64,000 bases of DNA from Flaviflexus sp. Its GTDB lineage: Bacteria > Actinomycetota > Actinomycetes > Actinomycetales > Actinomycetaceae. The translations under genes were made by a program, and so were the position numbers. The stretch spans positions 25,202 to 89,201 of the forward strand of contig JAUNVM010000005.1 of assembly GCA_030537635.1 (NCBI GenBank), in the 5' to 3' direction. Each line of letters begins with the position of its first letter. Position 1 is the stretch's first letter. Positions 53,878 to 64,000 of this stretch are shown here, one piece after another. Below the pieces are notes generated by a model. That model was not told the DNA's origin. It did no database searches and was given only the letters and a program-made list of their open reading frames with translations.

Positions 53878-54248
53878 TACAGCACCTCCGGGGCGAGAGA
53901 AATAATCCGCATGAACTTGTTGTCGCGCAGCTCGCGGCCGACGGGGCCAAAAATACGAGTACCGCGCGGCTCGAGGCCATCGGACTTGAGGATGACAGCC
54001 GCGTTCTCGTCGAAGCGGATGTACGAGCCGTCGGGGCGACGGCGTTCCTTCTTGGTGCGGACGATAACCGCCTTGACGACATCGCCCTTCTTAACGTTGC
54101 CGCCAGGGATAGCATCCTTGACGGTGGCGACAATCGTGTCGCCGATTCCGGCGTAGCGCCGGCCGGAGCCGCCGAGCACCGAGATGCAGAGGATTTCCTT
54201 TGCACCGGTGTTGTCGGCGACCTTCAGCCGCGACTCCTGCTGGATCAT
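53877..54248 (-). CDS. rplN: 50S ribosomal protein L14
   Basis: A 123-residue protein at the subunit interface. [33 protein letters not shown] and [15 protein letters not shown] are the standard blocks. GGAGAAA precedes ATG 54248. Confidence 0.98.
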   Translation of the reverse strand: MIQQESRLKVADNTGAKEILCISVLGGSGRRYAGIGDTIVATVKDAIPGGNVKKGDVVKAVIVRTKKERRRPDGSYIRFDENAAVILKSDGLEPRGTRIFGPVGRELRDNKFMRIISLAPEVL

Positions 54249-54311
54249 GTATTTTTCTCCTATCGTCGTGCCGGTTCTCGGTCACCCGAGCCTTGCCGAA
54301 CGGATGGACCC

Positions 54312-54590
54312 TTACTTGGCCTTTTCGATGACCTCGACGACGCGGTAGTGCTTGGTAGCAGACAGCGGCCGGGTCTCCATGATGCGCACGAGGTCGCCCA
54401 CGCGCACTTCATTGTTCTCGTCATGCGCCTTGATCTTCTTGGAGCGGCGCACAACCTTGCCATACAGGGCGTGCTTAACCTGCTCCTCAACCTCGACGAC
54501 TACGGTCTTATCCATCTTGTCGGACACGACGTAGCCGCGCGCGGTCTTGCGGTGATTGCGCTCGACAGTTTCGTTGGTGGTCTCGCTCAC
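54312..54590 (-). CDS. rpsQ: 30S ribosomal protein S17
   Basis: A 92-residue OB-fold protein: [47 protein letters not shown] in content. The start is GTG 54590, seven bases after the rpmC stop. Confidence 0.97.
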   Translation of the reverse strand: MSETTNETVERNHRKTARGYVVSDKMDKTVVVEVEEQVKHALYGKVVRRSKKIKAHDENNEVRVGDLVRIMETRPLSATKHYRVVEVIEKAK

Positions 54591-54597
54591 GCTAACC

Positions 54598-54834
54598 TCA
54601 CTTCTCCGCCGGAGCGGTCCGGATATTCAGCTCGCGTTCGTGCGCGATGGTGTAGATGCGGGCGATGTCCCGGCGGACCGCCTTCAGGCGTCCGTGGTCC
54701 TCCAGCTGCCCGGTGGCGGCAGAGAACCGCAGATTGAACAGTTCGGCCTTGCAGTTCTTCAGCTGCTCGGCGAGCTCAGCATCGGTGAGCTTGTCGAGAT
54801 CATCTGGGAACAGGCCCTTAGTTCCGACTGGCAT
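54598..54834 (-). CDS. rpmC: 50S ribosomal protein L29
   Basis: A 78-residue two-helix protein at the exit tunnel. [30 protein letters not shown] (family-standard pattern) and [11 protein letters not shown] are visible. ATG 54834 overlaps the rplP stop (TGATG). Short N- and C-terminal extensions frame the core. Confidence 0.96.
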   Translation of the reverse strand: MPVGTKGLFPDDLDKLTDAELAEQLKNCKAELFNLRFSAATGQLEDHGRLKAVRRDIARIYTIAHERELNIRTAPAEK

Positions 54835-55253
54835 CAGTTGTCACCGCCTTCTCGAACGACAAAACGCGTCTTGAGGGGAAGCTTGTGCTGCGCGCGGCTC
54901 ATGGCCTCGCGGGCGAGCTTCTCATCGACACCCGACAGCTCGAAGAGGATGCGGCCGGGCTTGACATTGGCGACCCACCACTCGACGGCGCCCTTACCGG
55001 AACCCATGCGGGTTTCGGCCGGCTTCTTCGTCAGGGGACGGTCGGGGAAAATGTTGATCCACACCTTGCCGCCACGCTTGACGTGACGGGTCATGGCGAT
55101 ACGGGCCGCCTCGATCTGGCGGTTCGTGATGTAAGCGGACTCGACAGCCTGGATGGCGTAGTCGCCGAAGGCAATCGTCGTGCCGCCCTTGGCCATGCCC
55201 TTGCGGTTGGGATGGTGCTGCTTGCGGTACTTCGTCCTGCGCGGGATGAGCAT
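54834..55253 (-). CDS. rplP: 50S ribosomal protein L16
   Basis: A 139-residue protein that organises the A-site region. [19 protein letters not shown], the residues [17 protein letters not shown] and [12 protein letters not shown] are diagnostic. It directly abuts rpsC and overlaps rpmC. Confidence 0.98.
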   Translation of the reverse strand: MLIPRRTKYRKQHHPNRKGMAKGGTTIAFGDYAIQAVESAYITNRQIEAARIAMTRHVKRGGKVWINIFPDRPLTKKPAETRMGSGKGAVEWWVANVKPGRILFELSGVDEKLAREAMSRAQHKLPLKTRFVVREGGDN

Positions 55254-56015
55254 TTAGCCCTCCGATCCGGTGGTCTTGGCCTCGCCGGCCTGCTTATTCG
55301 GACGCGGGCGGCGGCCACGGCGGTCTCCGCCACGTCCGCGACGCGGTGCCTCGGCCAGCGAACGCTGGTACTCGGCCTCGGTCATGTCGCCCTTGTAGAT
55401 CCACACCTTGACGCCGATGCGCCCGAAGGTGGTCTTGGCCTCGTGGAACCCGTAGTCGATGTTCGCACGAAGGGTGTGCAGGGGCACGCGGCCCTCACGG
55501 TAGAACTCCGAGCGCGACATTTCCGCGCCGCCGAGGCGGCCGGAGCACTGCACTCGGATGCCCTTGGCGCCGGAGCGCAGCGCGGACTGAACGCCCTTGC
55601 GCATGGCGCGGCGGAAGGACACGCGGGAGGCGAGCTGCTCGGCGATACCCTGGGCAACCAGCTGAGCATCGGACTCGGGGTTCTTCACCTCGAGGATGTT
55701 GAGCTGGACCGGGCGCCCGGTGAGCTTCTCCAGGTCGTTCTTCAGGCGGTCCGCTTCGGCGCCGCGACGACCGATGACAATGCCCGGGCGGGCAGTGTGA
55801 ATGTCGATCTCGACGCGGCCGGACTTCCGGGAGATCTGGACGCGGGAAATACCGGCGCGCTCCAGACCCTCCTCGAGAAGCTTGCGGATCGCGATGTCTT
55901 CCGCGACAAAGTCCTTGTAGCGCTGACCCACCTCGGTGGAATCAGCGAACCAACGAGAACGATGGTCGGTGGTGATGCCGAGCCGGAAACCGGTCGGGTT
56001 GACCTTCTGTCCCAC
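55254..56015 (-). CDS. rpsC: 30S ribosomal protein S3
   Basis: A 253-residue protein at the mRNA entry. [19 protein letters not shown] starts it; the KH domain holds [24 protein letters not shown] and [10 protein letters not shown] follow. The last 35 residues are a basic Arg/Gly-rich tail. GTG 56015 shares a base with the rplV stop. Confidence 0.97.
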   Translation of the reverse strand: MGQKVNPTGFRLGITTDHRSRWFADSTEVGQRYKDFVAEDIAIRKLLEEGLERAGISRVQISRKSGRVEIDIHTARPGIVIGRRGAEADRLKNDLEKLTGRPVQLNILEVKNPESDAQLVAQGIAEQLASRVSFRRAMRKGVQSALRSGAKGIRVQCSGRLGGAEMSRSEFYREGRVPLHTLRANIDYGFHEAKTTFGRIGVKVWIYKGDMTEAEYQRSLAEAPRRGRGGDRRGRRPRPNKQAGEAKTTGSEG

Positions 56016-56392
56016 TATCGCTTCCTCCCCTTCTTGGCGGCAACCTCGCGGTCGCCAACGATGAGCGTGATGTGGCTGGTGCGCTTAAAGATCCGGTTGG
56101 CGCGGCCCTGGGCTCGCGGCTGGATGCGCTTCATGGTCGGGCCCTCGTCAACGTAGGCCTCCACGATGTGCAGGTCTTCCACCTCGAACCGCTCTCCGGC
56201 CTGCTCGGCCGCCTGGCGAGCATTCGCCATCGCCGATTCCAGAATCTTCGCAACGACGGAGGCGGCCCGCTGGGGCGCGTATCGCAGCACGTCCACCGCA
56301 TCAACGGCACGCATTCCGCGGACGTGGTCCACGACACGGCGTGCCTTCAGGGGCGTCATACGTACGTACTTCGCCTGTGCCTTGGCTTCCAT
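56015..56392 (-). CDS. rplV: 50S ribosomal protein L22
   Basis: A 125-residue protein lining the exit tunnel and involved in macrolide sensitivity. [19 protein letters not shown] and [20 protein letters not shown] are characteristic. ATG 56392 has AGGAAC upstream. Confidence 0.97.
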   Translation of the reverse strand: MEAKAQAKYVRMTPLKARRVVDHVRGMRAVDAVDVLRYAPQRAASVVAKILESAMANARQAAEQAGERFEVEDLHIVEAYVDEGPTMKRIQPRAQGRANRIFKRTSHITLIVGDREVAAKKGRKR

Positions 56393-56418
56393 GTGTTCCT
56401 AACTCTCTTTCGCGCGCC

Positions 56419-56700
56419 TTAGCGGCGACGTCCCTTGCGGTCGTCCTTCTCGTGACCCCGGAAGGTCCGAGTCGGGGCGAATTCCCCGAGCTTGTGGCCG
56501 ACCATCGACTCGGTGACGAACACCGGGACGTGCTTGCGGCCGTCGTGGACTGCGAATGTGTGGCCCAGGAAGTCCGGCGTGATGACGGACCGGCGGGACC
56601 ACGTCTTGATGACGTTCTTCTGACCCTTCTCGTTTTGAGCATCCACCTTCTTCTGGAGGTGCTCGTCAACGAATGGGCCCTTCTTCAAACTACGCGGCAT
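56419..56700 (-). CDS. rpsS: 30S ribosomal protein S19
   Basis: A 93-residue head protein: [39 protein letters not shown] and [20 protein letters not shown]. Confidence 0.98.
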   Translation of the reverse strand: MPRSLKKGPFVDEHLQKKVDAQNEKGQKNVIKTWSRRSVITPDFLGHTFAVHDGRKHVPVFVTESMVGHKLGEFAPTRTFRGHEKDDRKGRRR

Positions 56701-56711
56701 CTCGTCCCCTA

Positions 56712-57548
<837 letters not shown>

Positions 57549-57573
57549 GGATCCTCAGTCTTCCTTGCCGGCC

Positions 57574-57873
57574 TCAGCCGATCTCACCGTAAATCTCGAT
57601 GGTGCCCTCACGCAGCGAGATGATCGCGCGCTTGGTGTCCTTACGCTTGCCGAGCCCGGTCCGGGTACGGCGAGTCTTGCCCTTGCGGTTCATGGTGTTG
57701 ACCGAGGCGACCTTGACATCGAAAATCTGCTCGATGGCATCGCGAATCTCGGTCTTCGTCGCCTTGGGCGAAACCTCAAAGACGTACTTGCCCATGTCCT
57801 CGAGTCGGTACGACTTCTCCGTGACGATGGGGCGAATAATGATGTCGTGCGGGTGCTTGCGCTGCAGGCTCAC
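57574..57873 (-). CDS. rplW: 50S ribosomal protein L23
   Basis: A 99-residue protein at the tunnel exit, docking site for trigger factor and [19 protein letters not shown] and [20 protein letters not shown] are diagnostic. GTG 57873 overlaps the rplD stop as GTGA. Confidence 0.97.
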   Translation of the reverse strand: MSLQRKHPHDIIIRPIVTEKSYRLEDMGKYVFEVSPKATKTEIRDAIEQIFDVKVASVNTMNRKGKTRRTRTGLGKRKDTKRAIISLREGTIEIYGEIG

Positions 57874-58511
57874 TTTTCCTCCTCGGAATCCGACCCGATA
57901 AAGGTCTTGAGGGCGGACTCGGTGAAGACGACATCGTCGGCGACCATGACGTCATAGGTGTTGAGCTGATCCACCGGAAGGATGTGCGTCTCGGGCAGGT
58001 TGCGCAGCGACTTGGTCGCCACCTCATCCCCGCGGGACAGCACGATCAGCGAGCGACGATTCTCGGTGGCCTTGGTCAGCAGACCAAGAGCAGCCTTGGT
58101 GGAGGGCGTATCTCCCTCGACAAAGGCCTCAACCACGTGAATGCGGCCGTGACGGGCCCGGTCGGAGAGGGCTGAGCGCAGAGCGGCAGCCTTCATCTTC
58201 TTCGGGGTGCGCTGATCATAGGAGCGCGGCTGCGGGCCGTGGACGATGCCACCACCGGCGTACTGCGGGGCGCGGATCGAACCCTGGCGGGCGCGACCGG
58301 TTCCCTTCTGGCGGTACGGCTTGCGGCCGCCACCGCGCACATTGCCGCGGGTCTTGGTGGCAGCGGTGCCGCGACGAGCGGCGGCCTGCTGGGCCACGAC
58401 GACCTGGTGAATAAGCGGGATGTTGAGCTCGACATCGAACAGCTCGGCGGGCAGCTCGGTGCTGCCGGCCTTCTCGCCCGAGGCCGAGAGAATATCGACC
58501 GTCATGGCCAT
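57870..58511 (-). CDS. rplD: 50S ribosomal protein L4
   Basis: A 213-residue protein lining the tunnel, and in enterobacteria a regulator of the S10 operon. [24 protein letters not shown] (pattern) and [11 protein letters not shown] are visible. ATG 58511 has AAGGGAG at good spacing and overlaps the end of rplC by three bases short of its stop; ATG 58505 is the alternative. Confidence 0.96.
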   Translation of the reverse strand: MAMTVDILSASGEKAGSTELPAELFDVELNIPLIHQVVVAQQAAARRGTAATKTRGNVRGGGRKPYRQKGTGRARQGSIRAPQYAGGGIVHGPQPRSYDQRTPKKMKAAALRSALSDRARHGRIHVVEAFVEGDTPSTKAALGLLTKATENRRSLIVLSRGDEVATKSLRNLPETHILPVDQLNTYDVMVADDVVFTESALKTFIGSDSEEEK

Positions 58512-58512
58512 C

Positions 58513-59178
58513 TCAGGCTCCCTTCCTGGCGGTGCGGACAACAACCATGCCGCCCTTGTTACCGGGGACGGCGCCCTTGATGAGGAGCAGGCCGTTCTCG
58601 GCATCGACAGAGTGGATGGTCAGGTTCTGGACGGTGCGACGGGCATTGCCCATGCGGCCGGCCATGCGCAGGCCACGGAACACGCGGCCGGGGGTTGAGG
58701 CCCCGCCGATCGAACCGGGCTTGCGGTGGTTACGGTGCTGACCATGGGAGGCGCCCACGCCGGCGAAGCCGTGACGCTTCATCACGCCGGCGGTGCCCTT
58801 GCCCTTGGTGGTGCCGACGACGTCGACACTCTCGCCGGCCTCAAAGACCTCCGCGGTCAGTTCCTGGCCGAGCTCAAAGTCGGGCGCGGCATCGGTGCGG
58901 ATCTCGGCAACGTGACGCTTCGGGGTGGTGCCGGCGGCCTTGAAGTGGCCCTGCAGCGGCTGGGTCGTGTTCTTCGGCTTCTTGTCGCCGACGGCGAGCT
59001 GAATGGCGGAGTAGCCATCCACCTCGGGGGTGCGCACCTGGGTAACAACGTTGGTGGCAACTCGGACGACCGTGACGGGAACCAGGCGAGCCGCCTCATC
59101 CCAGACCTGGGTCATGCCGAGCTTGGTGCCGAGCAGCGCCTTGGGCGCAGCGGCAACCTGCTGGGAATTCTTGGACAT
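58513..59178 (-). CDS. rplC: 50S ribosomal protein L3
   Basis: A 221-residue early-assembly protein. [42 protein letters not shown] and [14 protein letters not shown] are diagnostic. It is eight bases from rpsJ. Confidence 0.97.
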   Translation of the reverse strand: MSKNSQQVAAAPKALLGTKLGMTQVWDEAARLVPVTVVRVATNVVTQVRTPEVDGYSAIQLAVGDKKPKNTTQPLQGHFKAAGTTPKRHVAEIRTDAAPDFELGQELTAEVFEAGESVDVVGTTKGKGTAGVMKRHGFAGVGASHGQHRNHRKPGSIGGASTPGRVFRGLRMAGRMGNARRTVQNLTIHSVDAENGLLLIKGAVPGNKGGMVVVRTARKGA

Positions 59179-59186
59179 GATGAACC

Positions 59187-59495
59187 TCAGAGCTTGATCT
59201 CGACGCTTACGTCACCGGAGAAGTCGATCTGCTGGAGAGAATCGATGGTCTTCGGCGTGGGATCGACGATGTCAATAAGCCGCTTGTGCGTGCGCATCTC
59301 GAAGTGATCGCGGCTGTCCTTGTACTTATGGGGAGAACGAATCACACAGAATACGTTCTTCTCGGTCGGAAGCGGCACCGGGCCGACAACCTGTGCACCG
59401 GTACGGGTCACTTCGTCGACGAGCTTCTTCGCCGCGCTATCAATGACCTCATGGTCATATGACTTAAGCCGGATGCGGATTTTCTGTCCCGCCAT
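59187..59495 (-). CDS. rpsJ: 30S ribosomal protein S10
   Basis: A 102-residue protein that also serves as NusE in antitermination. [20 protein letters not shown] and [21 protein letters not shown] (pattern) are standard. It opens the S10-spc cluster; fusA and tuf, often upstream, are not present here. Confidence 0.98.
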   Translation of the reverse strand: MAGQKIRIRLKSYDHEVIDSAAKKLVDEVTRTGAQVVGPVPLPTEKNVFCVIRSPHKYKDSRDHFEMRTHKRLIDIVDPTPKTIDSLQQIDFSGDVSVEIKL

Positions 59496-59979
59496 GGCGT
59501 CGTCTTCCTCTCTTTACCGCAGTGTCCACCTCTACCCGCATCCGGGAGTGTCTCACCGCGGCTGACTTCCGCGGATCCGCCCTATGTGGTTATTGGTGAA
59601 CCGTTATGTGCTGCCAGATCGGATGTCCCGATGCTGGCCGAAGTTCCTCTGCTCTCAAGAGCAACCGTTCTAGTGTTGCAGACCGGCAGTACCGGGCGCA
59701 AACACAAGCGCCAAAGTGCGTTCTGGCTAACAGAACACGGCCTCGGCGCGGGGCCTTCACCCACGAATCGGTAGTCCGCGAGTGGCGAGCCGGATACTCA
59801 CATTACCCGACACTGCCCGCCGCGCCAAGGGAAATGAGGCTATTCGAAGGTGAGATCGCTGACGCTGGTCCCCCACTGCGCGCTTCCCCCCGCTCCCTAC
59901 TCCTCCCTATGCGTGCTTCGCGTAGCTTCGGCGAGCCCGCAGCAAGAGTGCTGAAGTGCGGCGCCGAGGACGGGGGCGC
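59496..59979. other. Intergenic region upstream of the S10 operon
   Basis: About 484 bases between the first double-GNAT gene and rpsJ. It must hold the S10 operon promoter and leader, but I could not fix a convincing hexamer pair. Short frames on both strands lack ribosome binding sites and recognisable content. Confidence 0.5.
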
Positions 59980-61164
59980 CTACACATCGAGAATCCAGCA
60001 GCCCTCCACCCGATCAATGGTGAAGCCGAGGCGGCGATTAATCGCCAACATGTGCTCGTTTTCGGCGGCGAGCCAGGTGAGGATGGTGCGCAGTTCGCCG
60101 GGCCGACCCACGATCTCGCCCCCGATCGCGCGGGCGGTGTTCGTGGCCTTGATGAGCAGCCCAAGTCGGTGCCCGCGGTGCTCGGGGCTCACCCAGGTAT
60201 CTTCCTGAGTGGCGCTATCTGCCCCGTGCGGCCACTCCAGCATCGTGTAGCCGACGAGCTGACCGCTGTCCCGGTGCCGCACCGCTGTCCACAGGAGATC
60301 GACACCGCGCGCCGCCAAGCGCTCAACATAGTTGACCACCTTCTCCTCATCCCAGGCGGATGGCTCGAGGCCCTCGCTCGCCGGGATGTCCGCGCTGAAG
60401 CGCCGGAACATGTCGGCAACGGCCGCCGGATCGCCCGGCATGCCCTGCCAGCTCTCCAGCTCATAGTCCTCCCTTGCGCCGGCGGCGCCCTCCTCGCGTA
60501 GGGCGGCCAGCTGCGCCAGCAGGCGGCCCTGCCGGTCCCGGGGCGCGGGCAGGCGCAGCTGGTATTCCACCTGGGCGAGGCGAAAGCCGCGGGCGAGGAG
60601 CAAAGAGGTGGGCCCTTCCAGGCTCACCGCGCCCACCCCGGTGGCGGGCAGAACCGGATCGGGATCATCAGGCGCTGCGGGGTGGGCAATGGCCCAGGCC
60701 TCGATGTCACGCCTCCCCAGGTCGGCCACCAGGCGCCGGGCGTGGTTGATTGCCGCGGATCCGATGCCGCGGAACCGCCAGGCGGGCAGCACATAGATGC
60801 CGAGCCAGGCCCGGCCGAGATTGTCATCGCTGGAGTAATACACGCCGACGTAGCCAAGGATCTGACCCGGTTGGGCGAACTCTGCCGCACCGGGCGGGCT
60901 GACCACGAGATTGTCCGGGGTTGCTTCCTTCGGCGCGGTGAGCAGAAAGCACCGCGAGTGGCGGCCGGGCGCCGGGCGGGCGTAGTCGGCCCGGAGCTTC
61001 TCCGCCGTCGCGGGGACGCTCCCCTCGTTATCCCACCACTCCCGGGCCTCACACAACAGGAGCTCACGGTATCTTTCCCAGGTTGCCTCCGGGGCGGCGT
61101 CGGTGTCGATCTCCCGCCCGGTGGGGACGGGTGCCAGCGCAAGGCGAGGTGGTTCAGCGCTCAT
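59980..61164 (-). CDS. Double-GNAT-domain acetyltransferase-like protein, paralogue 2
   Basis: A 394-residue protein with two GNAT-like domains. The first (about 85-190) has the acetyl-CoA loop AWRFRGIGSAAINHA after LGRAWLGIYVLP; the second (about 295-394) has EHRGHRLGLLIKATNTA after EDTWVSP and the ending NRRLGFTIDR. The N-terminal 60 residues (REIDTDAAPEATWERYREL) match the start of the next gene, so the two are tandem paralogues. The layout resembles mycothiol synthase and the Eis-like double-GNAT enzymes, but specific residues were not matched. ATG 61164 with GGAGGAG overlaps the upstream paralogue by 11 bases. Substrate unknown. Confidence 0.78.
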   Translation of the reverse strand: MSAEPPRLALAPVPTGREIDTDAAPEATWERYRELLLCEAREWWDNEGSVPATAEKLRADYARPAPGRHSRCFLLTAPKEATPDNLVVSPPGAAEFAQPGQILGYVGVYYSSDDNLGRAWLGIYVLPAWRFRGIGSAAINHARRLVADLGRRDIEAWAIAHPAAPDDPDPVLPATGVGAVSLEGPTSLLLARGFRLAQVEYQLRLPAPRDRQGRLLAQLAALREEGAAGAREDYELESWQGMPGDPAAVADMFRRFSADIPASEGLEPSAWDEEKVVNYVERLAARGVDLLWTAVRHRDSGQLVGYTMLEWPHGADSATQEDTWVSPEHRGHRLGLLIKATNTARAIGGEIVGRPGELRTILTWLAAENEHMLAINRRLGFTIDRVEGCWILDV

Positions 61165-62359
61165 CGGCTCCTCCGTTCCCCGCACCGGAGGCAAGCGCCT
61201 CTTCTATATCCTCCCTGCGGGCCTTCCAGCAGACAACCGCCTCGCGGGGCCGAAAACCGAGGGCGTGGTTGATGGCCCACATGGAGGCATTCTCCTCGGC
61301 AATATACGTGGTGAGTTGGTGGGGAGGATCCGGCCTGCTGAGCGCAGCAATAAGGTTGGCGACCTTGAGGTGCCAGGAGAGCCGGCGGCCCCGGTGATCC
61401 GGGTGGACCCAGGTGTCTTGCTGATGTGCTGAGTGGGTGCCGCGCCGCAGCATCATCATCGTGTAGCCCACGAGCTCGGCGGTGTCCGGGTTGCGGGCCG
61501 CGGCAAATATGACGTCATAGCCTCGGTCGATGGTCTTGCCGATCTCCTCGGCAGCCTTCGCCACGTCATAGACCTCCCGGTCGCTGCCCTCCGGGGCCGG
61601 CATATCCCGACCAAAGCCGGTGAACATGTCCGCCACGTCTTCGGCCAGCTCTCGCGGGGGCTGGCCAGACCAGGTGATGAGCTCGTAGCCGCAATCTTCA
61701 GCCTCGCCTCGCATCCCCCGAATTCTCGTCAGCGCCTCCGCAGGACCGTACCTCTCGAGAGGTTCGAGGCGAGCCGCCATCTCCACGTGGGTGAGGCGAA
61801 AGCCGCGGGCCCGAGCAAACGCCGTACCCGGGGTAGTGGAATCGATGGCCCCGCCGGTGGGGGCTGCGATGGCCGTGGGGCCGCTGGCGGGAACCGCCGG
61901 AGCGTAGCACTCGACGAGTGGGCGACCCATCGTCCGCGACTGATCGAGTGCCCACCGCAGGGCGGCGGTACCGATGCCGCGGCGGCGAAACTCCGCGATG
62001 GTGTAGAGGCCGAGCTCGAGCGTGTCGAGATTACTATCTGTGCTCCAGTCGAGCTCGGCTCGCCCGACCAGGGTCTGCGGCTCGCGCTCAGACACGATGA
62101 TCGTGGGGTCGGTGATGTCCTCGGGACGGGTGCCGTCTTCCACCCACAGCAGGCCATTATAGGCGCGGCGCCAGGGCGTCATGGGGGCGTAGCTCGCTCG
62201 CATATCCGCCGCGGTTGGGGGAAGCGCCTCGGCGTCGCCCGTCCATTCGATGAGCTGACGCCGCAGCAGGTCATGCAGCTTTTCCCAGTACGGTTCAACC
62301 GGAGCGCCGGTATCGATCTCCTGGCCCCTGGGCAGGCGAAAGAGGTAGAGCATGGGCAT
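61154..62359 (-). CDS. Double-GNAT-domain acetyltransferase-like protein, paralogue 1
   Basis: A 401-residue tandem paralogue of the gene at 59980-61164. GNAT domain 1 has the acetyl-CoA loop EFRRRGIGTAALRWA (after LDTLELGLYTI); domain 2 has DHRGRRLSWHLKVAN (after QDTWVHP) and ends with NHALGFRPREAV. The N-terminus PRGQEIDTGAPVEPYWEKLHDLL aligns with the paralogue's. Both keep the loop RGxGxA in domain 1, so at least that domain could bind acetyl-CoA. ATG 62359 or ATG 62353 could be the start. The pair forms a two-gene operon, divergent from moeA. Confidence 0.78.
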   Translation of the reverse strand: MPMLYLFRLPRGQEIDTGAPVEPYWEKLHDLLRRQLIEWTGDAEALPPTAADMRASYAPMTPWRRAYNGLLWVEDGTRPEDITDPTIIVSEREPQTLVGRAELDWSTDSNLDTLELGLYTIAEFRRRGIGTAALRWALDQSRTMGRPLVECYAPAVPASGPTAIAAPTGGAIDSTTPGTAFARARGFRLTHVEMAARLEPLERYGPAEALTRIRGMRGEAEDCGYELITWSGQPPRELAEDVADMFTGFGRDMPAPEGSDREVYDVAKAAEEIGKTIDRGYDVIFAAARNPDTAELVGYTMMMLRRGTHSAHQQDTWVHPDHRGRRLSWHLKVANLIAALSRPDPPHQLTTYIAEENASMWAINHALGFRPREAVVCWKARREDIEEALASGAGNGGADER

Positions 62360-62540
62360 ATCCTAGCGTGCGACAGCGCACAGGTACGTCGGCTTGCCGC
62401 TTAACAAAGCCGCCAAGCTCCGTGTAAACCCGCCCGCTTCTACCGGCCGGAACGTGCTTCTGCCGCGGGCAGAGCCGGTCCGGCTAGGCCGGCCGGTGCA
62501 ACGCCGGTAGGCTGGCATCATCCCCAGTAAAGGATGAGCG

Positions 62541-63797
62541 ATGAGTATACAAGCCGTTCCCAGCACCATTGCCGAACATATTGCGCGCGTCACCGAAGTT
62601 GATTCCCTGCCCCCGGTTGAACTCCCGCTGGAGAGATGCGATGGGCTAATTGTGGCGGCCGATGTGTATGCCAAGCTGCCGGTGCCGGCTTTTGATAATT
62701 CCGCGATGGACGGCTTTGCCGTCGCTGCTGAGTCGCTCAGGAGCGATGAGGAGACCGTGCGCCTGCAGGTCCATCAGGATATCCCGGCGGGTATAAGTCC
62801 AGAGTCGCTAGCGCCAGGAACCGCCTGCCGCATCATGACCGGGGCTGCCCTGCCCGCGGGAGCTGACACCGTTATTCCCGTGGAGGATACTGACTCGTCC
62901 CCCGGCCCACGTCCGCTGCCCGCGACGGTGGAGCTACCGGCCAATCGAGAGCCCGGTGCTTTTGTGCGCCGCTGCGGAGCCGATGTGGCAAAGGGGGATC
63001 TTCTGCTACGCAGGGGCGAGAGGCTCGACCCCGCGGCGCTGGCGGCAGCCGCGAGTGGCGGGTGGGGAGCACTTCGTGTCGTCCCTCGTCCACGCGTGGC
63101 CATCGTATCAACCGGGGCCGAGCTTGCTACCCCGGGGACCATCCCACCCCCGGGCCATATTCCCGATTCCAACACGGTCCTGCTCACTACACTCGTGCGC
63201 CGCTGGGGTGGGGATCCGGTGGCCGTCCGCGTAGATAAGGATGAGGCGCAGGAGGTGGGCCGGACGCTCGCCGAGATTGCCGAAAGTGCCGACCTCATCA
63301 TCACTTCGGGCGGCATCTCCGCCGGCGCCTTCGATCCACTCAAGGAACTAGCAACAACTGAAGGGGGCTCCGAGCTCCGGTTCTTCCGCCTGCGCCAACA
63401 GCCCGGCGGGCCGCAGGCCTGGGGTAGCATTGCTGGCACTCCGTATATTGGCCTTCCCGGCAATCCCGTCTCGGTATTTGTCTCCGGTCTTCTCTACGCC
63501 CAGCCCACAATCGCCCTCCTCGGCGGAGCCCACGGTGCGCAAGCGGATCGCCTGCGCCGTGAGCCAGTAACCGTTCCGGCCACCGCGGGAGCCGACTTTC
63601 CGCGGCTCGCCAATCGGCGCCGCTACGTGCCGGTGCGCCTGAACGAGGGCGTGGCCACCCCGGTGCACGCGGACCGTTCAGCTTCCCACCTCATCGCCTC
63701 ACTACACCTGGCAAACGCGCTACTCCTCGTCGAAGAAGGTACGCAGCACGAGCGAGTCATGACACAGGGGACGAGGGGCCGTGCCATTATCCTCTAG
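62541..63797 (+). CDS. moeA: Molybdopterin molybdenumtransferase MoeA
   Basis: A 418-residue enzyme that inserts molybdate into adenylated molybdopterin. It has the elongated N-terminal domain (VPAFDNSAMDGFAV near residue 50, then MTGAALPAGADTVIPVED), the MogA-like fold with RVAIVSTGAEL and ADLIITSGGISAGAFD, and the C-terminal beta barrel (VPVRLNEG). AAAGGATGAG lies upstream of ATG 62541. Other cofactor genes are not in the window, though a gene may begin beyond its right edge. It implies at least one molybdoenzyme in the organism. Confidence 0.94.
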   Translation: MSIQAVPSTIAEHIARVTEVDSLPPVELPLERCDGLIVAADVYAKLPVPAFDNSAMDGFAVAAESLRSDEETVRLQVHQDIPAGISPESLAPGTACRIMTGAALPAGADTVIPVEDTDSSPGPRPLPATVELPANREPGAFVRRCGADVAKGDLLLRRGERLDPAALAAAASGGWGALRVVPRPRVAIVSTGAELATPGTIPPPGHIPDSNTVLLTTLVRRWGGDPVAVRVDKDEAQEVGRTLAEIAESADLIITSGGISAGAFDPLKELATTEGGSELRFFRLRQQPGGPQAWGSIAGTPYIGLPGNPVSVFVSGLLYAQPTIALLGGAHGAQADRLRREPVTVPATAGADFPRLANRRRYVPVRLNEGVATPVHADRSASHLIASLHLANALLLVEEGTQHERVMTQGTRGRAIIL

Positions 63798-63884
63798 TAC
63801 ACACGCCCCAGACCACGCGACTCAAGGAGGGGCTCCCGGCACTGGCGGCCTATGGTCAACACCCTGAGATACTGAGAGGTGGGC

Positions 63885-63958
63885 CCGGAACGGGGCCCCC
63901 CCCGACGTGAGGGCCCCCTGTAGGGGGGTGGGGGTGGTGGGCGGTTGGGGGGGGGGGG
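63885..63958. repeat. G/C homopolymer-rich tract, G-quadruplex potential
   Basis: After a run of eight C bases (63895 region), the plus strand reads G6, T, G5, T, GG, T, GGG, C, GG, TT and G12 (63947-63958). Four or more G runs with short loops make a likely intramolecular G-quadruplex. It lies between moeA and a probable convergent gene. Such homopolymers are also common sequencing weak points. Confidence 0.6.
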
Positions 63959-63963
63959 CGGGC

Positions 63964-64000
63964 TCAGCCGGCGCAGGCGGCCAGCGCCTCCTCGGCGGCG
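63964..64000 (-). CDS. C-terminal end of an unidentified minus-strand gene (partial)
   Basis: Minus-strand codons from 64000 to the TGA at 63966-63964 read A-A-E-E-A-L-A-A-C-A-G, an Ala-rich helix-like tail typical of a protein end. Only 12 codons are visible, so it could equally be chance. Next to moeA a cofactor-biosynthesis gene would be plausible. Confidence 0.3.
   Translation of the reverse strand, partial: AAEEALAACAG

Noticed and set aside
59582..59774. Short open frames on both strands upstream of rpsJ
   Set aside because: About 60 codons each, no ribosome binding site, overlapping each other, no domain.

Overview
The window is a stretch of chromosome from a GC-rich Gram-positive bacterium of the Actinomycetota. 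The evidence is the gene order alr-tsaE-tsaB-rimI...tsaD-groES-whiB-guaB-guaB3, a WhiB-family iron-sulfur regulator, a GuaB3 paralogue, a single-subunit-cytochrome succinate dehydrogenase (sdhCAB), frequent GTG starts and very GC-rich coding DNA. The lack of rpsD in the alpha operon and the pta-ackA pair would suit an Actinomycetaceae-like organism, but family and genus are inference. I saw no phage, insertion sequence, CRISPR array, tRNA or rRNA gene.

Layout. 1-2931: end of pta, then ackA and an acyl-CoA-dehydrogenase-fold protein. 3123-5581: a YtrA-type GntR regulator with an ABC ATPase and two membrane proteins. 5676-7493: a small GNAT acetyltransferase and, convergent to it, a four-carbon sugar-acid kinase. 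7661-13138: an oligopeptide ABC importer (binding lipoprotein, two permeases, one fused double ATPase). 13139-14414: a broken GntR gene and a DUF456 membrane protein. 14521-22157: fumC, guaB3, a plus-strand block (DEDDh exonuclease, unknown protein, FCD-type GntR, D-cysteine desulfhydrase-like enzyme), then guaB. 22443-25630: whiB3-like gene, groES with a CIRCE operator and no groEL, a THUMP-like methyltransferase, tsaD. 25758-29193: sdhCAB. 29378-39594: the t6A genes rimI, tsaB and tsaE with alr, nnrD and glmS, then coaA, a DedA protein and glmM. 39890-59495: translation and secretion genes, namely rpsI, rplM and truA; a plus-strand island of a ROK kinase and two small membrane proteins; rplQ, rpoA, rpsK, rpsM, rpmJ, infA, map, adk, secY; and the spc and S10 operons (rplO back to rpsJ). 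59980-63797: two tandem double-GNAT proteins and moeA, followed by a G-tract-rich window end.

How it fits together. The minus strand carries the housekeeping backbone: ribosome, secretion, tRNA t6A modification, cell-wall precursors (GlmS, GlmM, Alr) and purine synthesis (GuaB). Many junctions overlap as GTGA, ATGA or TAATG, so translation is probably coupled. Plus-strand genes appear as small islands inserted between backbone blocks, and these hold most of the unknowns. Many 3' ends carry very stable GC-rich hairpins, mostly without a U tract and often placed between convergent genes.

I did not find an obviously new defence or mobile system. The items most worth a second look are the rearranged alr...guaB3 synteny (sdhCAB inserted, groEL missing, a GntR/desulfhydrase block inserted), the CIRCE site that could act on two divergent genes, the unknown protein at 18254-18856, the tandem double-GNAT pair, the altered GuaB3 catalytic loop, and the small membrane-protein pair next to rplQ.
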